Notes: generated by a model not told the origin, from the sequence alone. Counted from the first letter of the stretch, positions 37,033-47,050 are shown. The stretch: 53,347 nucleotides of DNA from Flavobacteriaceae bacterium (GCA_009693635.1 SHWW01000005.1:1-53347), one strand, 5' to 3'. Translations and numbers: made by a program.

Positions 37033-37055
37033 AGCCTAGACGAGAGGGGAAATCC
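37033..37055. repeat. Second fragment of a dispersed intergenic element
   Basis: AGCCTAGACG...AAATCC matches 31193-31215 at 16 of 23 positions. It is followed by GATTTTTAGGAAGGATTTGGAATGACAG-like sequence typical, from memory, of decayed flavobacterial spacer elements. Confidence 0.4.
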
Positions 37056-37210
37056 TATGATTTTTAGGAAGGATTTGGAATGACAGCATGAAGTAGTTCC
37101 AAAAAAACTATAAATGATAATTTAATTGATTTTTTGGTTTGTTTTTTCTATTTATAGGAAACGAGATTTCAAAGAATTAACTTTCAGGAGCAACGTAATT
37201 GAACGCCCAA

Positions 37211-37241
37211 AAGAAAAAACCATCAAAAGTGATTCTGATGG
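37211..37241 (-). terminator. Terminator of the nuo operon
   Basis: On the minus strand CCATCA and TGATGG (37241-37236 and 37225-37220) form a stem with a 10-base loop, followed by a run of T (37219-37214). It lies about 30 bases past the nuoN stop. Confidence 0.65.
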
Positions 37242-37271
37242 ATTTGTAATTAATATTTGAAAAATTATTTT

Positions 37272-38642
37272 TTATGCTAAAACGTCAATGATTAGAGACG
37301 GGAATAGTCCAATTATAATATTCAAGACCATTGCGATTACAGCTACGGCACAGAGAACGAATGGTGTTTTTGCGGTGGCTTCTTCCGGCTCTTTGGTATA
37401 CATTGCCAAAATTAATTTGAAATAGTAACCCACGCTGATGATTGAGTTGATTACGGCGGCGATTACGACGATTAAATAGCCTGCTTGGATAGTTTGGGTG
37501 AACAACAAAAATTTACCGAAGAATCCTGCGAAAATCGGGATTCCTGCCATTGACAATAATGAGGCTGTGAGTATGGCTGCCATTATTGGGTTGGATTTTC
37601 CTAATCCGTTGAAGTTGACAATATCTTCGTTGCCTTTGTTTTTACACACATATAGCAATACACTGAAGGATGCAATTCCGGCTAACGCATATGCTGATGT
37701 GTAATACAATAGACTTCCTGAGGCAATTGAGGCACTCAATAAAACCATTAGCATAAATCCGGCGTGCGAAATTCCTGAGAACGCCAACATCCGTTTTACA
37801 TTGGTTTGTTTTAATGCCATAATGTTTCCAACGGTCATTGAAGCAATAGAAATTACGACAATTACGATTTGAAATCCGTAGGTAATTTCTACGTTCATTG
37901 CCGTTAATAGTTTGTATAACGTTGCCATTGCTACCACTTTTGCCAAGGTGCTCATTGTGGCTGTTGTTAATGCTGGGGATCCTTCGTAAACATCTGGAGC
38001 CCAAAAGTGAAAAGGTACGGCTGCAATTTTGAATAACATTCCGATGGTTAGCAATACAATTCCGATGAAAAACCAAGACGGTAATTCGGCAGATTGCGAC
38101 AATTCGCTGATTTCTGTTATGTCGAATGTTCCCATTGCGCCATATATTAGGCAAATCCCAAATAACAATATTCCCGAAGCGAAAGATCCCATTAGGAAAT
38201 ATTTTAAACCTGCTTCGTTACTTTTGACGCTGGTTCGGTCTGAAGCTGCTAAAATGTATAGTGAAATTGACAATACTTCGATTCCTAAAAAGAACATTGA
38301 AAGGTTTCCAAAAGATACCATTGCAACTGTCCCTGACAATAAAAATATTTTTATAGCGATGAAATCTGAGATTTTTGATTGCTGGTTTTCGTAGAAATTA
38401 TGACCTAAAGCCACCAAGAAAATAGTTAATACAATGAATAAACTGGAAAAAGCAACCGAGAATTTGCTAACTACAATCATATTATTGTAGTAGGTTGCTG
38501 GCAAATTATATTCGGAAATATTGAGTCCTAATATAGCAAGTAAACCAATAATTGTTAATGGAATAATCGCTTTTCTGAAATTCATGATTTCAAATAAAAG
38601 GCATAAAACACCTAATCCTATTATTGCTATTAATGTATTCAT
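37272..38642 (-). CDS. nuoN: NADH-quinone oxidoreductase subunit N
   Basis: This 456-residue proton-pumping antiporter-like subunit of complex I has about 13-14 membrane segments. The conserved charged helix has FKIAAVPFHFWAPDVYEGSP (about 205-224) and the LAFSGISHAGF motif. It is the last gene of the nuo operon, followed by a terminator. It follows nuoM after 93 bases, the largest gap in the distal half of the operon. Confidence 0.96.
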   Translation of the reverse strand: MNTLIAIIGLGVLCLLFEIMNFRKAIIPLTIIGLLAILGLNISEYNLPATYYNNMIVVSKFSVAFSSLFIVLTIFLVALGHNFYENQQSKISDFIAIKIFLLSGTVAMVSFGNLSMFFLGIEVLSISLYILAASDRTSVKSNEAGLKYFLMGSFASGILLFGICLIYGAMGTFDITEISELSQSAELPSWFFIGIVLLTIGMLFKIAAVPFHFWAPDVYEGSPALTTATMSTLAKVVAMATLYKLLTAMNVEITYGFQIVIVVISIASMTVGNIMALKQTNVKRMLAFSGISHAGFMLMVLLSASIASGSLLYYTSAYALAGIASFSVLLYVCKNKGNEDIVNFNGLGKSNPIMAAILTASLLSMAGIPIFAGFFGKFLLFTQTIQAGYLIVVIAAVINSIISVGYYFKLILAMYTKEPEEATAKTPFVLCAVAVIAMVLNIIIGLFPSLIIDVLA

Positions 38643-38735
38643 TGATTAAATTTTAAATTTCAGAATTTGAACAATTGAATTGCCTCATAGTTGAAAATCG
38701 TGATACTATTATTTTTAACTTTTTTATTTTAATGC

Positions 38736-40178
38736 TTAACCGAATCTGTTGATGCTAACTAAAACTAATTCTAAACTTGGTGTTATTAATTCTAAAATTG
38801 GTTTTGGATAGAATCCGAAGAAGAATAAAACAGCAACAATTACAGTCAATGAAATTCCTTCGTTTAATGTAATATCAGAAAATATTTTTGTGTTTGTTTC
38901 TCCCAACATTGAAGTTTGAAACATTTTTAACATATAATATGCTCCTAAAATAATCGTAGTTCCGCCCAAAACAGCATACCAAAGATTGATTTGAGATATG
39001 CTATAAAGTACTGTAAATTCTCCAACAAAATTAAAAGTTGGAGGTAATGCTATTGAAGCCAAAACTAAAATCATAAATAAAGACGTAAATTTTGGTGCTA
39101 GTGAGCGAATGCCCCCCATTTCAGAAATGGCATTTGTTTGGTACCTGCGGAAGATGATTTCTGCAGCAAGAAACAAACCTACAATTACAAAACCGTGAGA
39201 TATCATTTGAAGAACAGCCCCTCGCAATCCATCAATTGTTAGGGTATATGCACCAGCTGCAATTAATCCGACGTGTGCTAATGAAGAGTAAGCTAATAAT
39301 TTTTTTAAGTCTTTTTGTCTCAAAGCTACAATAGAACCGTAAATTACTCCTGCAATACCGATTGCTACAAATATGAAGATATATCGCTTTGCCGGAATTG
39401 GCGCTATTTGCAATTGCCAACGTATTACGCTGTACAATCCCATTTTTAACATAATTCCAGATAACAACATTGTCCCAACGGTTGGCGCTTTTTGATAGAC
39501 ATTGGCTTGCCAAGAGTGAAAGGGAATCAAGGGAATTTTTATTGCATAAGCTAAAAAGAAAGCCAAAAATATCCAGAATTGTTCGTTTACCGTTAAATTC
39601 AACATACACAAATCAACAAGTAAAAAGTTGTCTGTTTTTTGGTATAAATAAGCAAAAGCTGCCAACATAAATAAAGAACCTGCCAAAGTAAAAATAAAGA
39701 ATTTTATTACTGCTTTTTTACGTTCTTCAACATTTCCATTACCCCAAAGAAGTGCTATAAAATATATAGGAATTAATGATAATTCCCAGAAAATATAATA
39801 TAAAATTCCATCTCCTGCTAAGAATGTTCCTGTCATTGCGAAAGTCATAAACAAGATTAAAGCGTAGAAACTTTTGCTGTTTTTATAGTCATTTGCGAAA
39901 GAGGAAAAGATGATAATTGGCGTTAGAGCTACTGTTAATAAAACCATTGCCACAGAAAGTCCATCGGCTTGTAAAATCAAATAAATTTTAGGGTTTGAAA
40001 TCCATGGACTTAACAAGCTAATATCTTGACCTAAATTAAAGCGATTCAACAATACAATTGAACAAACTAATGCTGCCAAACTAGAGAACAAAGCGACTTT
40101 TGAAGCGAGTTTATCACCCGCAAAAAAAGTGGCTATTGCGCCAACTAAAAGTATAATTAATATAAGAGATACATTCAT
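38736..40178 (-). CDS. nuoM: NADH-quinone oxidoreductase subunit M
   Basis: The 480-residue antiporter-like membrane subunit has about 14 segments. The conserved Glu in the FWELSLIPIYF region (about 130-140), the KIPLIPFHSWQANVYQKAP loop and the LAYSSLAHVGL segment fit NuoM. It pumps protons in the membrane arm. It lies 7 bases downstream of nuoL. Confidence 0.96.
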   Translation of the reverse strand: MNVSLILIILLVGAIATFFAGDKLASKVALFSSLAALVCSIVLLNRFNLGQDISLLSPWISNPKIYLILQADGLSVAMVLLTVALTPIIIFSSFANDYKNSKSFYALILFMTFAMTGTFLAGDGILYYIFWELSLIPIYFIALLWGNGNVEERKKAVIKFFIFTLAGSLFMLAAFAYLYQKTDNFLLVDLCMLNLTVNEQFWIFLAFFLAYAIKIPLIPFHSWQANVYQKAPTVGTMLLSGIMLKMGLYSVIRWQLQIAPIPAKRYIFIFVAIGIAGVIYGSIVALRQKDLKKLLAYSSLAHVGLIAAGAYTLTIDGLRGAVLQMISHGFVIVGLFLAAEIIFRRYQTNAISEMGGIRSLAPKFTSLFMILVLASIALPPTFNFVGEFTVLYSISQINLWYAVLGGTTIILGAYYMLKMFQTSMLGETNTKIFSDITLNEGISLTVIVAVLFFFGFYPKPILELITPSLELVLVSINRFG

Positions 40179-40185
40179 AATATAA

Positions 40186-42069
40186 TTATTGGACTATAAA
40201 TAAACAGGTTAGTATTAAACAAACTCCTAAAACAAATGCAAAAAGATACAATCCAATGCTTCCACTTTGTACTTTTTTCCCTTGCGTTCCGATGGCTTCT
40301 GTAACTTTTCCAAATCCATATACAAAAGTAGATAATGAAGTTTCCAAAACGTCTCTAAAGAAACGGGAAGCTGCATTTATTGGATTTACAAAAATAATAG
40401 TGTAGGCTTCGTCAAGATAATATTTATTGTATAAAACTTTAGCAATTCCAGTAATTTCTTCATCTTTAGAAGGAACTTCACTTTGTTTGATGTATTTTAC
40501 AAATGCAATTGAAATGCCAATAATAGCACCTACTAAAGCAATTCCCATCAATATATATTCTGTAGTTCCAAGACCTGCTTCGTGTCCAGCGTTTGTAATA
40601 ATTGGCTCTAAATAATTATGCAACCAATTGCTTCCTGGAAAATTAATCAACCCACCAAACGTGGCAAGAATTGCTAAAATTACCAATGGCAATGTGATTA
40701 ATATTGGAGATTCGTGCAAATGACTTTTTTGATGTTCTGTACCTCTAAATTCTTTGAAGAACGTAAGATACATTAATCGGAACATATAGAAAGCAGTCAT
40801 TATAGATGCAATCGAACCAATAACCCAAAGAGCAATATCAGTATGAAAAGCGGTCATTAATATTTCATCTTTCGACCAAAAACCTGCAAAAGGAAAGATT
40901 CCAGAAATCGCTAAAGAAGCAATTAACATGGTGATAAATGTTATTGGCATTGCTTTTTTCAAACCACCCATTTTTCTCATATCTTGTTCTCCATGCAAGG
41001 CGTGAATAACAGAACCCGAACCCAAGAACAAACACGCTTTAAAGAATGCGTGCGTGATTACGTGGAATACAGCAACTTGATAAGCACCAAGCCCTAAAGC
41101 AAGGAACATTAATCCCAATTGTGAAACGGTAGAGTACGCCAATACTTTTTTGATGTCATTTTGAACCAATCCAATTGTAGCTGCAACCAAAGCCGTAATT
41201 GCTCCAATAATTGCAATTAGATTTTGAATTTGTGGTGCTAACTCAAACAAGAAATTCAACCTTGTAATCATAAAAATACCAGCTGTTACCATTGTTGCAG
41301 CGTGAATTAATGCTGAAACTGGTGTTGGCCCCGCCATTGCATCTGGCAACCATGTATATAAAGGAATTTGCGCCGATTTTCCTGAAGCTCCAATAAATAA
41401 TGCTAAGGCAGCACCTGCAATCCAAAACTTAGGAAATCCATTTGTTTCGTGTAGCACAAGGGCTTTAAGAGTAACAAAATCTGTAGTATTGAATAAACTT
41501 GCAATAATAATAATAGCAATTAGCAAACCCAAATCTCCAATACGATTCATAATGAATGCTTTTTTTGCAGCATCATTAAAATCTTGGTTTTTATACCAAA
41601 ACCCAATTAACAGATAAGAACAAAATCCAACACCTTCCCAACCAATGAACATTACCAATAAATTACTTCCTATTACAAGGGTGATCATAAAAAATATAAA
41701 CAGATTTAAATAGGCGAAAAACTTGTGCATGTTTTCATCATCGCACATATAACTAATAGAATAAAGGTGAATTAAAGACCCGATTCCAGTTACTAATAAT
41801 AACCATAAAAGAGACAATTGGTCTAAAAGGAACCCAAATTTCACAATGAAATTACCGAAAGACATCCAATCGAATAAATTGATTTGAATGATTTGTTTCG
41901 TTTCATTTATTTGTATGAAAAAATAAAGTGTAACTGCAAATGAAACAACAACTGAAAGCGTTCCTACTGTCCCAGAAAGTGTTTTTCCATAATTTTTTCC
42001 GAATAATACATTTAATATAAATCCTAAAAAAGGAGTCAATACTAAAACTAAGGCTAAATTGGTATCCAT
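40186..42069 (-). CDS. nuoL: NADH-quinone oxidoreductase subunit L
   Basis: The 627-residue distal antiporter-like subunit has the IGWEGVGFCSYLLIGFW segment and the KSAQIPLYTWLPDAMAGPTP loop, and the broken-helix VLAYSTVSQLGLM. The C-terminal part contains the long lateral helix that spans the membrane arm. It lies 4 bases downstream of nuoK. Confidence 0.97.
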   Translation of the reverse strand: MDTNLALVLVLTPFLGFILNVLFGKNYGKTLSGTVGTLSVVVSFAVTLYFFIQINETKQIIQINLFDWMSFGNFIVKFGFLLDQLSLLWLLLVTGIGSLIHLYSISYMCDDENMHKFFAYLNLFIFFMITLVIGSNLLVMFIGWEGVGFCSYLLIGFWYKNQDFNDAAKKAFIMNRIGDLGLLIAIIIIASLFNTTDFVTLKALVLHETNGFPKFWIAGAALALFIGASGKSAQIPLYTWLPDAMAGPTPVSALIHAATMVTAGIFMITRLNFLFELAPQIQNLIAIIGAITALVAATIGLVQNDIKKVLAYSTVSQLGLMFLALGLGAYQVAVFHVITHAFFKACLFLGSGSVIHALHGEQDMRKMGGLKKAMPITFITMLIASLAISGIFPFAGFWSKDEILMTAFHTDIALWVIGSIASIMTAFYMFRLMYLTFFKEFRGTEHQKSHLHESPILITLPLVILAILATFGGLINFPGSNWLHNYLEPIITNAGHEAGLGTTEYILMGIALVGAIIGISIAFVKYIKQSEVPSKDEEITGIAKVLYNKYYLDEAYTIIFVNPINAASRFFRDVLETSLSTFVYGFGKVTEAIGTQGKKVQSGSIGLYLFAFVLGVCLILTCLFIVQ

Positions 42070-42073
42070 TAAA

Positions 42074-42394
42074 TTATCCTTTTAATTTTTTTAAATTATC
42101 GATGTCAATCGAACCTAAATTTCTAAATATTGAAACCAATATTGCCAAACCAACAGCAACTTCCGCTGCAGCAACCGCCATCGAGAAAAATACAAAAACT
42201 TGTCCTTGGGCATCTTGATGGTACTTTGAAAAAGCTACAAAAAGCAAATTCACAGCGTTCAACATAATTTCAATTGACATAAATACGATAATGGCATTTC
42301 GTCTGTATAAAACTCCAAATACGCCAATACTGAAAAGTATTACCGAAAGGAATATATAGTTTTCAATACCTATTTGATTTAAAATATTGTTCAT
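42074..42394 (-). CDS. nuoK: NADH-quinone oxidoreductase subunit K
   Basis: This 106-residue three-helix membrane subunit has conserved buried glutamates in [10 protein letters not shown] (about 40-50) and [11 protein letters not shown] (about 75-85), which form part of the proton path. Its length is normal. It starts 1 base after nuoJ ends. Confidence 0.96.
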   Translation of the reverse strand: MNNILNQIGIENYIFLSVILFSIGVFGVLYRRNAIIVFMSIEIMLNAVNLLFVAFSKYHQDAQGQVFVFFSMAVAAAEVAVGLAILVSIFRNLGSIDIDNLKKLKG

Positions 42395-42395
42395 A

Positions 42396-42908
42396 TTATT
42401 TTTCTATTTTTTCTTTTTTAGACAATAAAACCGCTCCAATCATGGCCACCAAAAGCAAAATGGAAGCATATTCAAAGGGCACCATATATTCATTCAAAAG
42501 TACGTTCCCTAATTTTTTAATCGATTGAAAGTCTTCTCCAGTAGCGTCATATTCTCCAACGATAGGTTTAGAATTCATGAAAATCGCAATTAATACCAAA
42601 CACGTCAAACAAAACAAAATTACCGCTGCTAATCTCGTAACTCGAGGTTTGTAGACTTCGTTTTCCTTGTTCAAATTCATCAACATTATTGTAAATAAAA
42701 ACAAAATCATAATCGCTCCCGAATAAACAATAATGTGAACAATGGCAAGAAATTGAGAATTCAACAATAAATAATGACCTGCAATCGAGAAAAAGCAAAT
42801 TACCAAATAAATAGCACTGTGTATGGGATTTCTACTGAAAACTGTCAAAAAAGCTGTCGATAAAGTTATCGCCGCTAATACACAAAAAATTATAAGGATT
42901 ACTGACAT
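42396..42908 (-). CDS. nuoJ: NADH-quinone oxidoreductase subunit J
   Basis: This 170-residue membrane subunit has five helices and the conserved [19 protein letters not shown] segment of TM3 (about 60-80), which undergoes rearrangement during complex I turnover. The start overlaps the nuoI stop by one base (TAATG). Confidence 0.95.
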   Translation of the reverse strand: MSVILIIFCVLAAITLSTAFLTVFSRNPIHSAIYLVICFFSIAGHYLLLNSQFLAIVHIIVYSGAIMILFLFTIMLMNLNKENEVYKPRVTRLAAVILFCLTCLVLIAIFMNSKPIVGEYDATGEDFQSIKKLGNVLLNEYMVPFEYASILLLVAMIGAVLLSKKEKIEK

Positions 42909-43453
42909 TAGTTTGTGTTTTTAAGTTGAGCATTTTGCATTGCAATGTCCAAAGGCATTACCAATCTGTCTTTTCCATAAATAAAATCTTCTCTTTCATA
43001 ACTTGAAGGAACCAATTCTTTCGAAATTGTCAAGTAAATCGCATCTTTAGGACACGCTTCCTCACATAATCCACAGAAAATACAACGCAACATATTTATC
43101 TCATAAATCGATGCATATTTTTCCTCACGGTACAAATGCAATTCGTTTACCTTGCGCTCCTCCGCCTTCATCGTGATGGCTTCAGCAGGACAAGATAACG
43201 CACACAATCCACAAGCGGTACAGTTTTCGCGCCCTTCTTCATCGCGTTTCAACATGTGTTGACCACGATAAACCGGACTCATTTCCCGAACTTGCTCTGG
43301 ATATTGAATCGTTACTTTTCTACGAAATAAATGTCTGATTGTAATAAGCAAACCTTTAATAATTGCAATCAGATACATACTTTCCAAAAAAGTCATTTCC
43401 TTGTTGGAAACCACTTTTTTTCTTCCCGATAAGGATATCCTTTCTATTGACAT
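42908..43453 (-). CDS. nuoI: NADH-quinone oxidoreductase subunit I
   Basis: The 181-residue ferredoxin-like subunit carries clusters N6a and N6b. Two CxxCxxCxxxC sets are present: C78, C81, C84, C88 and C124, C127, C130, C134. It passes electrons from the peripheral arm to NuoB. The N-terminus has a hydrophobic amphipathic helix (about 22-44). A 112-base spacer separates it from nuoH. Confidence 0.96.
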   Translation of the reverse strand: MSIERISLSGRKKVVSNKEMTFLESMYLIAIIKGLLITIRHLFRRKVTIQYPEQVREMSPVYRGQHMLKRDEEGRENCTACGLCALSCPAEAITMKAEERKVNELHLYREEKYASIYEINMLRCIFCGLCEEACPKDAIYLTISKELVPSSYEREDFIYGKDRLVMPLDIAMQNAQLKNTN

Positions 43454-43466
43454 TTTTATTTTTTTA

Positions 43467-43565
43467 TTATTTGAAGCTTAATCCTGCTTTTCGTTTCAAT
43501 CTTTGACTCACTGCCTTTAACGAAGGATTTTCACTGTAATAAGGGCTATGCTTTTCGTGTATTAA
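43467..43565 (-). other. Short open frame directly after nuoH, same frame
   Basis: Immediately after the nuoH stop (43568-43566) the same frame stays open for 32 codons (LIHEKHSPYYSENPSLKAV and a Lys/Arg-rich tail ending GLSFK) before TAA at 43469-43467. No start codon lies in it. It may be a relic of a gene, a read-through tail or chance; an open frame of this length is not rare in such AT-rich DNA. Confidence 0.3.
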
Positions 43566-44621
43566 TTAGAATCCTAAATAAATAATTATTTCCTGTCTTA
43601 AAATCACAATGCCCGTAATCATAATATTCACAATCGATAATGGAATTAAAATTTTCCATCCCAAATGCATCAATTGATCATATCTAAATCTTGGAATAGT
43701 CCATCGAACCCACATATAGAAAAAGATAAATCCACATATTTTTACAAATAGAACGACAATTCCTAAAATATTAGCAATATTCACACCCCAATTTTCAACC
43801 GCCCAACTCATCCCAGGATAATTATAACCCCCAAAGAATAAAACCGCTAAAATAGCAGAAGAAATAAACATATTCGCATATTCAGCAAACAAATAAAATC
43901 CCATTTTCATAGAAGAATATTCTGTGTGATACCCACCAATTAATTCGGTCTCACATTCCGCTAAATCAAAAGGAGTTCTATTGGTTTCTGCAAAAGCACA
44001 AATCAAAAATATTAAAAACGATACTGGTTGATAAAAAACATTCCAATTCATTCCCGCTTGTTGCGCCGAAATTTCTCTTAAACTCAACGTTCCCGTCATC
44101 ATCAATAGAGCAATCATCGAAAGTCCCATCGCCACTTCATAAGAAACCATTTGCGAAGCGGCACGAACTGCTCCAATCAATGAAAATTTATTATTAGAAG
44201 CCCAACCACCAATCATAATTCCATAAACTCCCAAAGAAACAACTCCAAAAATGTATAACAAAGCCACATCAATATCGGTTGCTTGCAATAAAATATCTCT
44301 TCCAAAAAGATGAAATCTATCGCCCCAAGGAATTACTGCACTTGTCATTAAAGCTGTGCTCATAGCAATTCCAGGGCCTACCATAAATAAAAATTTATTT
44401 GGGGTGTCCGGTTCAAATTCTTCTTTTGCGAATAATTTCATTCCATCGGCCAGCGGTTGTAATAATCCAAGTGGACCCGCTCTATTAGGACCAATTCTGT
44501 CTTGTAACCAAGCAGCAACTTTACGTTCCGCCCAAGTAGAATACATCGCCATCAGCATTGTAATTGCAAAAACAACTAAAATAATGACACTTTTTTCGAT
44601 TATTATTGTAGTATCCATCAT
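43566..44621 (-). CDS. nuoH: NADH-quinone oxidoreductase subunit H
   Basis: The 351-residue membrane subunit forms the quinone-binding interface. The family motifs WAERKVAAWLQDRIGPNRAGP (about 29-49) and AFAETNRTPFDLAECETELIGG (about 210-231) are present. It starts directly after nuoG stops. A short open frame follows its stop in the same reading frame. Confidence 0.97.
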   Translation of the reverse strand: MMDTTIIIEKSVIILVVFAITMLMAMYSTWAERKVAAWLQDRIGPNRAGPLGLLQPLADGMKLFAKEEFEPDTPNKFLFMVGPGIAMSTALMTSAVIPWGDRFHLFGRDILLQATDIDVALLYIFGVVSLGVYGIMIGGWASNNKFSLIGAVRAASQMVSYEVAMGLSMIALLMMTGTLSLREISAQQAGMNWNVFYQPVSFLIFLICAFAETNRTPFDLAECETELIGGYHTEYSSMKMGFYLFAEYANMFISSAILAVLFFGGYNYPGMSWAVENWGVNIANILGIVVLFVKICGFIFFYMWVRWTIPRFRYDQLMHLGWKILIPLSIVNIMITGIVILRQEIIIYLGF

Positions 44622-45665
44622 CTAAAGATTGCCTTTTTGAAATTCTTTTTCCTCTTCTTTACTCAATGGAATATCCGGCATACTAATTTTTTTACGGTCT
44701 TGGTCTCTTCCTTTTAGGATTCCAGGTTCCGTAGCAATATGAACTGCCTCTAATTTTCTGTAGTATTTATTTTGATTGATTACGGAGTCTTTCTCGAATT
44801 TACGAGGTCCTTCAATAACCCAATCCGAAACTTCTTTGTGATCAAAACGACAGCTGTTGCAAATAAATTCGTCTACTTCGTGAAATTCATCTTTTCTACC
44901 TGTAACTCTTTGAATTTCGTCACCAAACATCCAAACGGTAGTTTTTCCACAACATTTATCGCAATCTCTGTGAGCATTATAAGGTTTATTGAACCAAACT
45001 CTCGATTTGAATCGGAACGTCTTATCGGTTAATGCCCCAACAGGACAGACATCAATCATATTTCCTGAAAATTCATTGTCAATTGCTTTTGAAAGACACG
45101 TTGAAATGTTGGAATGGTCACCTCTATCCATTATTCCGTGCACGCGATTGTCTGTCAATTGATCCGCAACCATAACACAACGGTAGCAAAGGATACAACG
45201 ATTCATATGCAATTGAATATTTGGACCAATATCTTCTGGCTCAAAGGTTCTTTTTTCTTCAATGAATCTTGTTTCTGATTTTCCGTGTTTGAAACTTAAA
45301 TTTTGCAAATCACATTCTCCCGCTTGATCGCAAACGGGACAATCCAAAGGGTGATTTATCAATAAAAATTCCGTCACCGATTTTCTCGCTTCCGTTACTC
45401 TTTCTGATGAATTGCTGTTAATTTCCATTCCATTTTGGCATCCTGTTACACAAGAAGCCATTAATTTTGGCATTGGTCTTGGATCGGCTTCGCTTCCTTT
45501 GGCAACTTCCACTAAGCAACAACGGCATTTTCCACCGCTACCTTCCAGTTTTGAATAATAGCACATTGCTGGAGGAACGCTTTCGCCTCCAATCATTCGG
45601 GCTGCTTGCAGGATTGTTGTTCCTGGTGCTACTTCAATCGCTTGACCATCTATAGTTACTTTCAT
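44622..45665 (-). CDS. nuoG: Short NuoG-type Fe-S subunit of complex I
   Basis: The 347-residue 2Fe-2S/4Fe-4S subunit has N1b cysteines C35, C47, C50 (and C72), the N5 set His105, C109, C112, C118 and the N4 set C157, C160, C163, C207. A further cysteine cluster C235, C238, C239, C269 and C272 resembles the start of the molybdopterin-type domain. The rest of that domain is absent; E. coli NuoG has about 900 residues. Short NuoG proteins are normal in Bacteroidota. It starts 16 bases after nuoF. Confidence 0.93.
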   Translation of the reverse strand: MKVTIDGQAIEVAPGTTILQAARMIGGESVPPAMCYYSKLEGSGGKCRCCLVEVAKGSEADPRPMPKLMASCVTGCQNGMEINSNSSERVTEARKSVTEFLLINHPLDCPVCDQAGECDLQNLSFKHGKSETRFIEEKRTFEPEDIGPNIQLHMNRCILCYRCVMVADQLTDNRVHGIMDRGDHSNISTCLSKAIDNEFSGNMIDVCPVGALTDKTFRFKSRVWFNKPYNAHRDCDKCCGKTTVWMFGDEIQRVTGRKDEFHEVDEFICNSCRFDHKEVSDWVIEGPRKFEKDSVINQNKYYRKLEAVHIATEPGILKGRDQDRKKISMPDIPLSKEEEKEFQKGNL

Positions 45666-45681
45666 TTTCTATGACTTAACT

Positions 45682-47049
45682 TTATACTGTTATTTTAGAC
45701 ACCAAATGCTTCACCTTTTCAAAAGGTTCTGCAACAAAGTGATCTCTGTTTTTAATTTTTTCTGGGAAACGAATATGATATTCAAATTCATCTCTAAAAT
45801 GACGTATAGCTGCTGCCACTGGCCAAGCTGCGGCATCACCTAATGGACAAATCGTATTTCCTTCAATTTTACTTTGAATACTCAAAAGCAAATCGATATC
45901 TTCTTCTCGCCCGTTACCATTTTCAATTCGGTGTAAAACTTTTTCCATCCAACCCGTTCCTTCTCGGCAAGGCGAACATTGTCCGCAACTTTCGTGGTGA
46001 TAAAATCTTGAGAAATTCCAAGTGTTTCTTACAATACAAGAGGTGTCATTATAAACAATAAATCCTCCTGAACCCAACATTGATCCTGATACAAATCCTC
46101 CATCACTCAACGATTCATAAGACATTAAACGATCTTCACCGTTCGCCGTTTTATAAATTAAATGCGCTGGTAAAACAGGCACAGAACTTCCTCCAGGAAC
46201 AAACGCTTTCAAAGGTCGATCCGAACACATTCCGCCTAAATATTCATCAGAATTCATAAATTCGTATACACTTAAACCCAATTCAATTTCATAAACTCCT
46301 GGGTTTTTTATGTGTCCCGATGCCGAAATTAATTTAGTTCCTGTAGAACGACCAATTCCTATTTTAGCATAATCGGCACCTGAATTATTGACAATCCAAG
46401 GCACAGCTGCAATAGTTTCTACGTTATTTACCACGGTTGGATTTGACCAAAGTCCTGAAACTGCAGGAAATGGCGGTTTGATTCGAGGATTTCCTCTTTT
46501 CCCTTCCAATGATTCTATTAATGCGGTTTCTTCTCCACAGATGTAGGCTCCAGCTCCAATTTGAACGTATAATTCCAAATCGTAACCTGTTCCCAATATA
46601 TTTTTCCCTAACCAACCAGCAGCTTTTGCTTCGGCGATGGCTCTTTCTAATATTTTATAAATCCACATATATTCACCACGAATATAGATGTAAGATAAAT
46701 TCGCCCCCAACGCAAAACTGGAAGTTATCATTCCTTCAATCAATAAATGCGGAATAAATTCCATCAAATAACGATCTTTGAAAGTCCCCGGTTCTGATTC
46801 ATCGGCGTTGCAAACTAAATGCCTTGGTTTTCCTGACTTTTTATCAATGAAACTCCATTTCATCCCTGCTGGAAATCCTGCTCCACCACGACCTCGAAGT
46901 CCCGAAGTTTTCACTTCTTCCACAACTTCATCTGGAGTCATTATTTTCATCGCTTTTTCCACAGAAGCGTAACCCCCATTTTGGCGGTATACGTCATAGG
47001 TTATAATACCCGGAACATTTATTTTGTCTAATAATATTTTTTGTGACAT
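45682..47049 (-). CDS. nuoF: NADH-quinone oxidoreductase subunit F
   Basis: The 455-residue subunit carries FMN and Fe-S cluster N3, and is where NADH is normally oxidised. The NADH/FMN-binding GRGGAGFPAG (about 53-62), GAGAYICGEETAL and the N3 cysteines in SCGQCSPCREG and NTICPLGD are visible. The ATG at 47049 is chosen over an upstream in-frame start that would overlap nuoE. It begins 1 base after the nuoE stop. Confidence 0.96.
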   Translation of the reverse strand: MSQKILLDKINVPGIITYDVYRQNGGYASVEKAMKIMTPDEVVEEVKTSGLRGRGGAGFPAGMKWSFIDKKSGKPRHLVCNADESEPGTFKDRYLMEFIPHLLIEGMITSSFALGANLSYIYIRGEYMWIYKILERAIAEAKAAGWLGKNILGTGYDLELYVQIGAGAYICGEETALIESLEGKRGNPRIKPPFPAVSGLWSNPTVVNNVETIAAVPWIVNNSGADYAKIGIGRSTGTKLISASGHIKNPGVYEIELGLSVYEFMNSDEYLGGMCSDRPLKAFVPGGSSVPVLPAHLIYKTANGEDRLMSYESLSDGGFVSGSMLGSGGFIVYNDTSCIVRNTWNFSRFYHHESCGQCSPCREGTGWMEKVLHRIENGNGREEDIDLLLSIQSKIEGNTICPLGDAAAWPVAAAIRHFRDEFEYHIRFPEKIKNRDHFVAEPFEKVKHLVSKITV

Positions 47050-47050
47050 A

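Larger units (their letters stand above)
36910..37271. other. Gene-free spacer between the TrhO-like gene and nuoN
   Basis: This 362-base stretch has no open frame of note. It holds the TrhO -7 box (36944-36951), a degenerate intergenic element around 37033-37105 and the nuo operon terminator (37211-37241). The rest is AT-rich with nothing recognisable. Confidence 0.6.

Noticed and set aside
37642..38154. 170-codon open frame within nuoN on the same strand
   Set aside because: It is an alternate frame of nuoN, rich in Arg, Asn and Cys, and without homology to any family I recognise.
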